48,133 nt of DNA, taken from assembly GCA_024256165.1 (NCBI GenBank), contig JAKLZG010000008.1, positions 1 through 48,133 of the forward strand, read 5' to 3'. The notes under the pieces were generated by a model. That model was not told the DNA's origin. It worked only from the letters and a program-made list of their open reading frames with translations, and did not search any database. Made by a program: the position numbers and the translations under genes. Of the stretch, positions 34,317-41,804 are shown in pieces; position 1 is the first letter of the stretch; every line of letters starts with the position of its first letter. The DNA is from Candidatus Methylarchaceae archaeon HK02M2. Its GTDB lineage: Archaea; Thermoproteota; Nitrososphaeria; Nitrososphaerales; JACAEJ01.

Positions 34317-34760
34317 ATGACGGAAAAAATTAAATTGACATCTGACGAGTTTAGATTAATATCCCTGTTTCAGAGCATTAGTGGCGCTACAGCTAAAGAT
34401 TGTATCATTGACGACAAAATGAATCGAGTAATATTCGTAGTAAATATCGGGGATATGGGTCTTGCCATAGGTAAGAATGGTCAATCTATAAAAACATTGG
34501 AAAAGCTCATAGGAAAGCCAGTTGAGCTTGTAGAGTATTCTCAAGATCCCAAGGAGTTTATAGGAAATGCACTTAATCGCAGATATATTTGTGATATAAG
34601 ACTTACAGAAAAGTTAGATGGCAGTAAAATGGGAGTTATAGTTGTTTCCCGAAGACATAAAGGTGCTGCAGTTGGAAAAGGTGGAAAGAATGCTGAAAAA
34701 GTAAGGCTTCTAGCAAAGCGATACTTCCAAATAGACAAAATCCATATTGTTGCACATTAA
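34317..34760 (+). CDS. nusA: Transcription factor NusA, archaeal short form
   Basis: A 147-residue protein made of two KH domains, as in archaeal NusA which lacks the N-terminal RNA-polymerase-binding domain of bacteria. The first GxxG loop is in GLAIGKNGQSIKTLEKLIG and the second in HKGAAVGKGGKNAEKVRLL. It binds RNA and is thought to act in elongation or termination. It is the last gene of the rpo cluster here. The rps12-rps7 genes that often come next in archaea are absent; instead the cdv genes follow after an AT-only inverted repeat. Confidence 0.93.
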   Translation: MTEKIKLTSDEFRLISLFQSISGATAKDCIIDDKMNRVIFVVNIGDMGLAIGKNGQSIKTLEKLIGKPVELVEYSQDPKEFIGNALNRRYICDIRLTEKLDGSKMGVIVVSRRHKGAAVGKGGKNAEKVRLLAKRYFQIDKIHIVAH

Positions 34761-34800
34761 TTATACTATATAAACGATTATTAAATAAAGTTCATTATAT

Positions 34801-34831
34801 ATTATATATTTTTATTTAAAAAATATATAAT
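34801..34831. terminator. Perfect 13-bp AT-only inverted repeat after nusA
   Basis: ATTATATATTTTT (34801-34813) and AAAAATATATAAT (34819-34831) are exact reverse complements with a five-base ATTTA spacer. The element lies 40 bases after the nusA stop and 108 before cdvB. With its T run it is a plausible terminator of the rpo operon, and the A/T content could also serve as promoter DNA for the cdv genes. Confidence 0.55.
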
Positions 34832-34938
34832 GACTATACATTCAATTTAAGATGTCATTTTACTATTTGGTTTAATTTTCTATACTCTATTTCTTATCAC
34901 TAACGGATTTAATACACTTCTTAGGTGTTGGATAGAAG

Positions 34939-35580
34939 ATGCCACAATTTGCCGATAAATGGACAAAGTCATCATCCCCAACGGTCGGTGAAAGGGTCAA
35001 GGAGGCCATAAGACCAGCAGGTCCTCTGAAGCCAAGGCTAGATGCAGCGGTAAGGCAGATTAAAGCCCAAGTCTCAAAGCTCGATTCTACAACTACTAGA
35101 TTAAAGGATAGGGATAGTGCTATATTTAACAAAGTAGTTTTGGCTATTCAAAAACATGATATGCCACATGCATCGGTGTTTGCAAATGAACTAGCTGAAA
35201 TAAGAAAGATGAACAAGATGGTTACACAGGCAAAAATAGCACTTGAGCAGATAGTCTTACGATTAAATACTGTCCAGGAACTTGGTGATGTAGTCGTAAC
35301 ACTTACTCCAGCAATGGCTGTTATAAGAAGTGTGAAGTCAGGACTTGGAAGTGTATTGCCAGAAGCCGATCGAGAAATAGGAGAGATCAGCGGTCTACTT
35401 AGCAGCATCCTTGTAGATGCTGGACAACTCGGAGGTTATACACTCAATTTCGAAGCAGCCAATGAAGATGCTGAGAGAATAATATCAGAAGCCTCAATTG
35501 TAGCAGAACAAAGAATGAAAGACAAGTTCCCAGAGTTACCGATGGGAGATGAACTCCCTTCTACTGAAGGTCTAGAATGA
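34939..35580 (+). CDS. CdvB-type ESCRT-III protein (first copy)
   Basis: A 213-residue Snf7/ESCRT-III-like protein: basic helical hairpin (about 30-100, RLDAAVRQIKAQVSKLDSTT), then helices with NELAEIRKMNKMVTQAKIAL and VIRSVKSGLGSVLPEADREI. The C-terminus (FPELPMGDELP, about 197-207) is proline-rich like an MIM2 motif that binds the MIT domain of CdvC/Vps4. CdvB-type proteins polymerise at the division site in the membrane of TACK archaea. It lacks the C-terminal winged helix of crenarchaeal CdvB. Its stop overlaps the next small ORF by four bases (ATGA). Confidence 0.88.
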   Translation: MPQFADKWTKSSSPTVGERVKEAIRPAGPLKPRLDAAVRQIKAQVSKLDSTTTRLKDRDSAIFNKVVLAIQKHDMPHASVFANELAEIRKMNKMVTQAKIALEQIVLRLNTVQELGDVVVTLTPAMAVIRSVKSGLGSVLPEADREIGEISGLLSSILVDAGQLGGYTLNFEAANEDAERIISEASIVAEQRMKDKFPELPMGDELPSTEGLE

Positions 35581-35792
35581 AACAACAACGAATGGGCATG
35601 ACAGCCATAATCCCTACAAAATTAAGAAAGCCTGTAACTTCCAGAGAAGACGTGGGATACGGTTGTCTACCCTTTTTCTTTTCTTTTAAAGATAAAAATG
35701 ATCCAATAGATTTTATTTATAATTTGGAATCCTCTATCCAAAATTTAGGGCGAAAGTTCTTTGAATCTCTTCAAATCGCTATCAAAGGATGA
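35577..35792 (+). CDS. 71-residue unknown protein inside the cdv cluster
   Basis: An open frame starting in an ATGA overlap with the first cdvB-type gene and overlapping the start of the second by 32 bases. The sequence (IIPTKLRKPVTSREDVGYG, LPFFFSFKDKNDPIDFIYNL) has no motif I recognise and no membrane helix. Translational coupling on one side and overlap on the other suggest a genuine, co-expressed cdv component. An alternative is that it is the displaced N-terminus of the second CdvB by frameshift, since SIQNLGRKFFESL ends where that protein begins. Confidence 0.5.
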   Translation: MKQQRMGMTAIIPTKLRKPVTSREDVGYGCLPFFFSFKDKNDPIDFIYNLESSIQNLGRKFFESLQIAIKG

Positions 35793-36510
35793 GAATGATG
35801 GACTGAAGATCAAAGTATCATCAGCTATCAGAAAGATAGAAGTTCGTAGAAGAAATATCAATAACGTAAAGTATAGATTGAGAAACCGAATTAAAAGACT
35901 TCTAGAGCTGAGAAAAATGGAGAGTGAGTATAAAAACGATACCAAAATAAATCTTTATGAAACAGAGTACTTGAATCTTGATAATTTAATTCGGATAGTT
36001 GATGCTTGTGAATTGGCCCTTATTCAAATCATGATTAGGCTAGAAATATTTAGGGATCTTAATGAAGTTGTTTATAATTTGAGCTCTACCTTAAAAATTA
36101 TGAAAGAAGTCGGCAAGTCCATATTTGGAATTTTGCCTAGCTTTGAGAGCTTTTTTAATGATTTTAATTCTACATTTAATGAAACTTATGGAAAACTACA
36201 AAATTTATCTCCCAGATTAAGCATCGATTTAATAACAGAAGAAGGGGAAGAATTAATCGAAGATGCCATTAAATATGTGGAAAAGAAAGTTTTAAAAGAT
36301 GAGACTTTAGAGTCGATTATATCGAATAAAGATAATATCGTTATTGAGAAACCAAAAAAAGTGGCTATGTTGATAACTGGAGAAGCTGTTGATGAATCTT
36401 CCTGTTTATCACCAATCAATTCAAAAATTAATAGAGCAATAGTTGATTATATATCTGAACATAAAGGTAATTTAAATATGTTGGAAGCTTTAGATGAAGT
36501 TGATCACTAA
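35761..36510 (+). CDS. CdvB-type ESCRT-III protein (second copy) with partial winged helix
   Basis: A 249-residue protein starting at TTG 35761. Helical hairpin residues 15-60 (KIEVRRRNINNVKYRLRNRI) are strongly basic. ELALIQIMIRLEIFRDLNEV and STLKIMKEVGKSIFGILPSF follow the first copy position by position, so the two are paralogues. Unlike that copy, it ends in KINRAIVDYISEHKGNLNML, resembling the first half of the winged helix by which Sulfolobus CdvB binds CdvA. The two copies therefore seem to divide the CdvC-binding and winged-helix functions. Divergence is high, and the start is uncertain because of the overlapping small ORF. Confidence 0.75.
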   Translation: MNLFKSLSKDENDGLKIKVSSAIRKIEVRRRNINNVKYRLRNRIKRLLELRKMESEYKNDTKINLYETEYLNLDNLIRIVDACELALIQIMIRLEIFRDLNEVVYNLSSTLKIMKEVGKSIFGILPSFESFFNDFNSTFNETYGKLQNLSPRLSIDLITEEGEELIEDAIKYVEKKVLKDETLESIISNKDNIVIEKPKKVAMLITGEAVDESSCLSPINSKINRAIVDYISEHKGNLNMLEALDEVDH

Positions 36511-36528
36511 ATGGTTGAGTGATAGAAG

Positions 36529-37725
36529 TTGAGCATGGGGGTTGCTAAAGAATTGGAGGATGCAGCTGGTGAATACGCCTCAAAGGCTATCCGACTCGAC
36601 TCTCAAGGCGCTCATGGTATGGCGATAGTTATGTATCAAAAGTCTATTTCAACTTTGATAAAATTATCGAAATTATATCCAGAATATAAGTTGAACAAAC
36701 TTTACTTGGAGAGAGCTAGAGCTTACCAAGAAAGAATTAAAGCCCTTCACTCGACACATGGAATTATACAAGATGACTCGAAGGAAGAAATCTTTAGACC
36801 TGGATACAGCCCAATATCTAGACAAGCTCCCAAAATAGTCGAATCTTTGAAAGCGTCTTATAGCGATCTTGTCTTAAAAGAAAAGCCTAATGTGAAGTGG
36901 GATGATGTGATAGGCATAGACGAATCAAAAAAAGCTTTAAGAGAGTCTATAATATTCCCAACACAGCGGCCAGATCTTTTCCCATTGGGCTGGCCCAGAG
37001 GACTATTACTTTTTGGGCCACCTGGTTGTGGTAAGACCATGCTTGCAGCAGCTACAGCTTCAGAGATTGATAGCAACTTTATAACTATTGATGCAGCCAC
37101 TATAATGTCAAAATGGTTGGGAGAAGCAGAAAAGAATGTAGCTAAGCTTTTCAATTCAGCAAGGAAGATGACGGAAGGAGATAAGTCTGTAATTATCTTT
37201 ATAGACGAACTAGATTCGATGCTTGGATCGAGGTCACAAGAAGTTGGGGGAGAGATTAGAGTAAGAAATCAGTTTCTTAAGGAAATGGATGGAATAATCG
37301 ATAAAGGTAAGAGAATCCACCTCTATGTAATAGGAGCAACCAATAAGCCTTGGTCTTTAGATTGGCCTTTCTTAAGGCGCTTCCAGAAGCGAATATATGT
37401 GCCTCTCCCATCTTTGAAATCAAGGATGGAAATGTTAAAGCTTTATACATCACCTCTAAAGCTTAATCCAGAAGTCAACTTAAGAGAACTTGCAAAGATG
37501 ACGGAAGGCTACTCAGGTAGTGATATTAGGGACATATGCCAAGCTGTCCAGATAAGAGTAGTTTCAGAGCTGTTTGACTGTGGAGATGCTTGCGACGAAT
37601 CATCTCAAACAAGGGAGATAACTCAAGACGACTTTAAAAATATCCTTACGATGAGAAGACCAAGCGTGTCTCAAGATATGCTTAGAGCTTATGTTTCTTG
37701 GAGTGATAATTTTAAAGCATTATAA
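36529..37725 (+). CDS. cdvC: CdvC, Vps4-type AAA ATPase
   Basis: A 398-residue ATPase that disassembles ESCRT-III/CdvB filaments in division. An N-terminal MIT domain (1-75; three helices including AAGEYASKAIRLDSQGAHGM) is joined by a linker to the AAA domain. That domain has WDDVIGIDESKKALRE, Walker A GPPGCGKT (163-170), Walker B IIFIDELD (222-229) and GATNKPWSLDWPFLRRFQKR with the arginine fingers. It ends in a Vps4-like C-terminal helix (RPSVSQDMLRAYVSW). The frame starts at TTG; ATG 36535 is two codons inside. It lies 18 bases after the second cdvB-type gene. cdvA is not nearby. Confidence 0.95.
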   Translation: MSMGVAKELEDAAGEYASKAIRLDSQGAHGMAIVMYQKSISTLIKLSKLYPEYKLNKLYLERARAYQERIKALHSTHGIIQDDSKEEIFRPGYSPISRQAPKIVESLKASYSDLVLKEKPNVKWDDVIGIDESKKALRESIIFPTQRPDLFPLGWPRGLLLFGPPGCGKTMLAAATASEIDSNFITIDAATIMSKWLGEAEKNVAKLFNSARKMTEGDKSVIIFIDELDSMLGSRSQEVGGEIRVRNQFLKEMDGIIDKGKRIHLYVIGATNKPWSLDWPFLRRFQKRIYVPLPSLKSRMEMLKLYTSPLKLNPEVNLRELAKMTEGYSGSDIRDICQAVQIRVVSELFDCGDACDESSQTREITQDDFKNILTMRRPSVSQDMLRAYVSWSDNFKAL

Positions 37726-37765
37726 AAATCGTTTAAATTTTTATACCCTATATTTCAGAAGAAAT

Positions 37766-39082
37766 TTAAGGAGTTAACCTGAATCTATCTCTGGGATACA
37801 ATACTGCCTCACGGATATTTTCCATTCCTGTAAAAACCATAATAAATCTATCCAAGCCTAGACCCCAACCTGCATGGGGGGGCATCCCCCAGGAGAAAGC
37901 CTCTAAATGATCTGAAAAACTTTTAGTGTCAAGACCACTTTCTAAAAGACGTTTCTCTAACTTTTTTTTATCTGACACTCTTGTTCCTCCTGATGCAAGT
38001 TCTATATGCCCGTACATTAGGTCAAATGACTCTGAAATTTCATCATTTAATTCATCAATCTCTATATAGAAAGGTTTGAGCTTAGTTGGCCAATCTATAA
38101 TGAAATAGAAGCCTTCATGCTTTCTTCCAAGAATTCTTAAAGCTCTAGTATCTAAGTCATCTCCAAAGTTTATTTTTAAACCAGAATCATGTAACTCTTC
38201 CAAAGCTTTGAAGTAGGTTATTTTATTAAAAGGAATTCTAGGAATATCTAAGTCTCTATTTAGTATATTCAACTCGTTTTGACAGTTTTTTAATACATCC
38301 TCATGAGCCTTAACAATTATTTTTTCTAATATATTCATGACATCATCTTTGCATGAGAAGGCTGATTCTATATCTACACTTACAAATTCGTTGAGATGCC
38401 TCCTTGTATGAGATTTTTCAGCTCTAAAGTAGGTCGATATTTCAAAGACTCTTTCTAAGGATAAAGTCAACTGCTCTTTATAAAGTTGTGGAGATTGAGC
38501 CAGAAAAGCCTCATTTCCAAAATAATCTAGAGAGAAAAGGGTGGCTCCCCCTTCAACTGCTTGCCCTATTATTTTTGGCGTATTTACTTCTATAAATCTC
38601 TCATCAATCAAAGTTTTCCGAATTGATTGTAAAACTAAATGCTTTATCTTGAAAATAGCTGCTGTTGAAGGATTTCGAAGATCCAAAGCTCTAGCATGTA
38701 ATCTTAGATCTAATGAGGAATCAACTCTTCCTGTTGGATCTATAGGTAAAGGATGAGTGGCTGGAGAGACTATCTCTATACTATCAGCTTGAATTTCCAC
38801 CTTTACATGTTTAGCCTTGCTCTCTTTTACAGTACCATGAATTACTACAATACTTTGTCTTGTTAAAATCTTTGCAGTTGTGAATGCATCCCGAGGCGTA
38901 TTACTCTTTCTGAATACAGCTTGAACGATTCCGCTAACATCCCTCACCGTTAAAAAGAGCAAAGAGCCAAGAGGTCTTACGTCTTCGACCCAACCTGCTA
39001 CACTAACTTTCTCCTCTAAGAGGTTCCTATCTAATTCAGATGCAAAAATCCTCCTCTTTGAACCTTTTTTAATATCTTTCAA
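37766..39082 (-). CDS. aspS: Aspartyl-tRNA synthetase, archaeal type
   Basis: A class IIb synthetase of about 438 residues. The anticodon-binding OB domain is N-terminal (VAGWVEDVRPLGSLLFLTVR). Motif 1 surrounds FIEVNTPKI, motif 2 is VFEISTYFRAEKSHTRRHL, and motif 3 is GWGLGLDRFIMVF. The frame is open further upstream to 39145, but that part overlaps the preceding gene. I start at TTG 39082 (MKDIKKGSKRRIFASEL), still overlapping it by 14 bases. Archaeal AspRS can be discriminating or also charge tRNA-Asn; the sequence alone does not settle it. Confidence 0.93.
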   Translation of the reverse strand: MKDIKKGSKRRIFASELDRNLLEEKVSVAGWVEDVRPLGSLLFLTVRDVSGIVQAVFRKSNTPRDAFTTAKILTRQSIVVIHGTVKESKAKHVKVEIQADSIEIVSPATHPLPIDPTGRVDSSLDLRLHARALDLRNPSTAAIFKIKHLVLQSIRKTLIDERFIEVNTPKIIGQAVEGGATLFSLDYFGNEAFLAQSPQLYKEQLTLSLERVFEISTYFRAEKSHTRRHLNEFVSVDIESAFSCKDDVMNILEKIIVKAHEDVLKNCQNELNILNRDLDIPRIPFNKITYFKALEELHDSGLKINFGDDLDTRALRILGRKHEGFYFIIDWPTKLKPFYIEIDELNDEISESFDLMYGHIELASGGTRVSDKKKLEKRLLESGLDTKSFSDHLEAFSWGMPPHAGWGLGLDRFIMVFTGMENIREAVLYPRDRFRLTP

Positions 39083-39578
39083 ACTCAACCAAAAGGTCAA
39101 TTTCCCTGACTTCCTTGACAATCCTCTTGACTTTCTTGATGTCAAGAGGGAGTCTTTCTGTCTTCCTACCTGATATAACGACTTTAGTTATTTTGCTCCC
39201 ATCAGGAAGCCATACAACATTTACTGTTGCAATCCTAATAGGATAAAAAAGATCTTCTAACATCTTACGATCAGAAGCATCTCCTTCAATTAACCATACT
39301 TTTCCTTGTAGCTCAGATTCTATCTTTTTCATAGTCTGAGGATTTTTTCTTAATATGTGTGGATCGCCTGCTGTAACTACAAAAATATACTCCCCACCCA
39401 AATCTAATGCACGAATCAAGGTTACTTTATCAAGATCGGGCAACTTGTCGGCAAGTTTTGTTAATCGTACTGATATTTCAACATCTGATTTGCCTATATG
39501 CCCGCTCTTCAGTTTAGTCTCACATTTTGGGCATAAGACTCCTGTTTTAGCGCAGAAAGCACAGATGGGCGTCCTCAA
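39069..39578 (-). CDS. NusA-like zinc finger/KH RNA-binding protein
   Basis: A 169-residue archaeal protein. The N-terminus has CAFC and CPKC (PICAFCAKTGVLCPKCETKL), a small zinc site. A KH-like domain of alternating strands and helices follows, ending LEDLFYPIRIATVNVVWLPD, and a basic C-terminal region. It resembles the archaeal NusA-like/KH proteins encoded beside informational genes. The canonical GxxG loop is altered (TAGDPHILRKN), so the mode of RNA binding is uncertain. Its stop lies inside the start of aspS, so the two are co-translated. Confidence 0.7.
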   Translation of the reverse strand: MRTPICAFCAKTGVLCPKCETKLKSGHIGKSDVEISVRLTKLADKLPDLDKVTLIRALDLGGEYIFVVTAGDPHILRKNPQTMKKIESELQGKVWLIEGDASDRKMLEDLFYPIRIATVNVVWLPDGSKITKVVISGRKTERLPLDIKKVKRIVKEVREIDLLVEFERY

Positions 39579-39792
39579 ATTAAGATATAGTAAAAAGAGG
39601 TAGTAAATTTATTTTACGCATTTAATAAGAATATTATTTTACTATGCGCTCTATCTTTACTTTCAAGAATTGATAAATATCTTGTATTCTTTTTTCAATA
39701 TTTTAAACCATCTTTTTACTTCTCTATCTTGCATCAGAACCTCATGCGATTTTTTAGTATCCTTTTTAAATAGATTTAACTAAGTTTGTTCT

Positions 39793-40143
39793 ATGCCAGA
39801 ACTTCCTAAATATGCTGATTACAAAGAAAAAGAATTTGAGAATATAAAAGATTCATATTGGCCAAAAGACCCTTCAAAGCGAGAAATTTGGTTGACTATC
39901 ATTTTCTCCTTAGTTGAAAGCCCAAAGAAATGGACCGATCTTCTATATTTTACGAAGCTCTCACTTCCAAGATTAGCAGAACAAATAAGAGAGATGGAGA
40001 GGGCTGGGATAGTAAAGAGAAAATGTGACGCTTTCCATTTGATAGCCTCTAGAGAGAAGATTTACAATACTCTAAATCAGGCTTTACAAGAATGTGAAAA
40101 GAAGATGAGCCTCCTCAAAAATTTACTCGTAATTTTAAGATAG
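39793..40143 (+). CDS. Winged-helix DNA-binding protein, unknown target
   Basis: A 116-residue protein. Residues about 30-85 form a winged helix: IWLTIIFSLVESPKKWTDLL, then recognition helix KLSLPRLAEQIREMERAGIV and wing KRKCDAFHLIAS. A short helical tail may dimerise. The pattern is that of small ArsR/MarR-like archaeal regulators. A TATA-like TTTTAAATAG lies about 30 bases before ATG 39793. No ligand residues are evident. Confidence 0.6.
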   Translation: MPELPKYADYKEKEFENIKDSYWPKDPSKREIWLTIIFSLVESPKKWTDLLYFTKLSLPRLAEQIREMERAGIVKRKCDAFHLIASREKIYNTLNQALQECEKKMSLLKNLLVILR

Positions 40144-40394
40144 GTATTTTGTTAAATAACTTGGAAAAATCTTTTTTAATAATTAGACCATTTTGATGCT
40201 GCTTTGATTTCACTTTTTAATTAGAATATAGAAATATACCCACAAAGGATAATAAATAATATTTTAGATCAAACCAATTGTTATAATAAATCATCACGAG
40301 AGGAAAGAAATTGTCAGTTTTCTTCATCTGAAATATTTCACAAATTAATAATATTGATAGTTAAGTTAAATTATACATGATATTTATATAATAC
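40144..40394. other. AT-rich intergenic region
   Basis: Very AT-rich sequence between the winged-helix gene and the cytochrome b5-like promoter. I see T runs just after the stop that could terminate transcription (about 40171-40178) and no RNA gene or coding frame. Confidence 0.4.
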
Positions 40395-40411
40395 TCTCCC
40401 TTTTTGGGAGA
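40381..40411 (+). promoter_or_regulatory. TATA-like box followed by a GC-rich hairpin, cytochrome b5-like gene
   Basis: TATTTATATA (40381-40390) is followed by TCTCCC (40395-40400), TTTTT, and GGGAGA (40406-40411), a perfect 6-bp inverted repeat, then ATG 40429. The repeat covers the expected transcription start and the leader, so it could be an operator or a hairpin at the mRNA 5' end. It stands out because it is GC-rich in an AT-rich region. Confidence 0.5.
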
Positions 40412-40428
40412 TAAAATGAGGATGGAAG

Positions 40429-40665
40429 ATGAAGATATTTACTAGAGAGGAATTAAAGGAATTTAATGGCAAAGGTGGAAAGCCTGCCTATGCTGCATAT
40501 AAGGGTAAAGTCTATGATGTCTCTGAGAGTTACCTTTGGGAAGATGGTGAACATCAAGACGAACATTTTGCAGGAAAAGATCTAACTAATGAACTTGAAG
40601 ATGCTCCTCATGAAGCAGAGGTGTTAGAGAGATTTCCTTTAGTAGGAGAATTAAAAGAAGAATGA
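40429..40665 (+). CDS. Cytochrome b5-like heme/steroid-binding domain protein
   Basis: A 78-residue single-domain protein: FTREELKEFNGKGGKPAYAA followed by YKGKVYDVSES and a histidine-containing segment (EHQDEHFAGKDLTN with His42 and His46, DAPHEAEVLERFPLVG with His61). This is the pattern of the short prokaryotic cytochrome b5-like (predicted heme/steroid binding) proteins. It is soluble, with no signal peptide. Electron partner unknown. A hairpin in the leader and a second hairpin after the stop frame the gene, so it is probably transcribed alone. Confidence 0.88.
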   Translation: MKIFTREELKEFNGKGGKPAYAAYKGKVYDVSESYLWEDGEHQDEHFAGKDLTNELEDAPHEAEVLERFPLVGELKEE

Positions 40666-40695
40666 TGAAGTAAGAAGTTAATTCAACATTATGAT

Positions 40696-40718
40696 ATCTT
40701 CTTTTAATCAAAGAAGAT
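40696..40718 (+). terminator. Hairpin after the cytochrome b5-like gene
   Basis: ATCTTCTTT (40696-40704) and AAAGAAGAT (40710-40718) are exact reverse complements around TAATC, 30 bases after the stop. T runs (TCATTTTTGAG and beyond) follow. A terminator is the simplest reading. Confidence 0.45.
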
Positions 40719-40833
40719 GAATATTTGTAATCATTTTTGAGTCTACATTTTGCTTTTAAGATAACTAATTATTTTTGTCATATGGCAAATAAAAATTTAA
40801 TAAAAATCTTTCACTATAAGGTCGCACCAAGGA

Positions 40834-41802
40834 TTGAATTTAAGTATAGGCCTGACTACAAACGCGAGTTATAAAAAAGTAAGATGGTTAGCTACTTTAG
40901 CTAAAGAAACGAGATTATATAGAATTTGGATAGGGGAAGATATTGATAGTTTACATAACGTTTTCACTTTAACAAGCATATTTCTATTGAAAACAAGCTT
41001 CACAAAGGTTGGCATAGGAATAACTAGCCCATTAATTCGCAATATCACAACCATTGCTCGAGCTGCAGCAGGATTGATTGAGCTTGACTCTGAAGAGAGA
41101 TTTATACTAGGATTGGGCATAGGTGGTCTTCAAGACTTGTCCAAAAAGGGCTTAGTCATTAAAAACCCTTTACAGATTTTAAGAAATGCTAATGATATTC
41201 TAAAAAGGATTTGGTTTGGCGAAAAGGTAACTTCTAAAGAAGGATTTGTACTTGATGGTTACTCAGCTAGAAGTAAATTAAAGATTCCTATTTATTTTGG
41301 AGCTAGAGGTCCTAAATTACTTGAACTGGCGGGTGAAATAGCTGATGGCGTAATCATAAGCGGACCTAGATCGTATCTAGAAAAGGCAACTAACATAGTT
41401 AAAAAAGGATTAGAAAAAAGTAAAAATCCATACAGGAATTTTAACATAGTAGTATGGCTTCCGACAGTTTTAATTAAAGATGGTAAAGGGATAGCCATTG
41501 CAAAGGAGGTAGTTTCTATAATAATTTCTGATACGCCTAAAAAAGTATTAGAGCTTTCTGGGATCGACGATATGAGAATAAGGAAAGTTCGTGATGCAAT
41601 CTTAAAATTTGGTATAAAAAGGGCATCAGAATTGGTTACAGAAGATCTTATAAGAGATTTTAGTATTTCTGGCAATGCTCAACAAATTTGTGAAGAATTA
41701 AAATCTTTTAAAGAATTTGGAGTGGATGAAGTTGTCTTCGGCCCTCCTTACGGATTGAATTGGCAAAGTTCTATCGTAAATGTATTAGAGGCGTGGAAAT
41801 AG
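40834..41802 (+). CDS. Luciferase-like F420-dependent oxidoreductase (Mer-like), first copy
   Basis: A 322-residue bacterial-luciferase-fold (LLM) protein. ETRLYRIWIGEDIDS, VGIGITSPLIRN, GLGIGGLQDLS and the phosphate-binding IYFGARGPKLLELAGEIADG match the F420-dependent group that includes methylene-tetrahydromethanopterin reductase (Mer). Start is TTG 40834. The following gene begins two bases after its stop and is a divergent paralogue; a DmrB/AfpA-like flavoprotein comes third. The set suggests pterin-linked one-carbon chemistry, but the substrate is inferred only from family and context. Confidence 0.82.
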   Translation: MNLSIGLTTNASYKKVRWLATLAKETRLYRIWIGEDIDSLHNVFTLTSIFLLKTSFTKVGIGITSPLIRNITTIARAAAGLIELDSEERFILGLGIGGLQDLSKKGLVIKNPLQILRNANDILKRIWFGEKVTSKEGFVLDGYSARSKLKIPIYFGARGPKLLELAGEIADGVIISGPRSYLEKATNIVKKGLEKSKNPYRNFNIVVWLPTVLIKDGKGIAIAKEVVSIIISDTPKKVLELSGIDDMRIRKVRDAILKFGIKRASELVTEDLIRDFSISGNAQQICEELKSFKEFGVDEVVFGPPYGLNWQSSIVNVLEAWK

Positions 41803-41804
41803 AT

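Noticed and set aside
36529-37725. Possibility that the AAA ATPase is a Cdc48 or proteasomal ATPase
   Set aside because: Single AAA domain with an N-terminal MIT domain and a Vps4-like C-terminal helix next to CdvB-type genes supports CdvC instead.
39640-39760. Minus-strand stretch beginning MQDREVKRWFKILKKEYKIF, faintly like the N-terminus of an archaeal tyrosine recombinase
   Set aside because: Only about 23 codons from the ATG and no later recombinase motifs; chance similarity is likely.
40255-40310. Possible C/D box sRNA on the minus strand (GTGATGA box)
   Set aside because: A C box-like heptamer is present, but no CTGA D box at a suitable distance.
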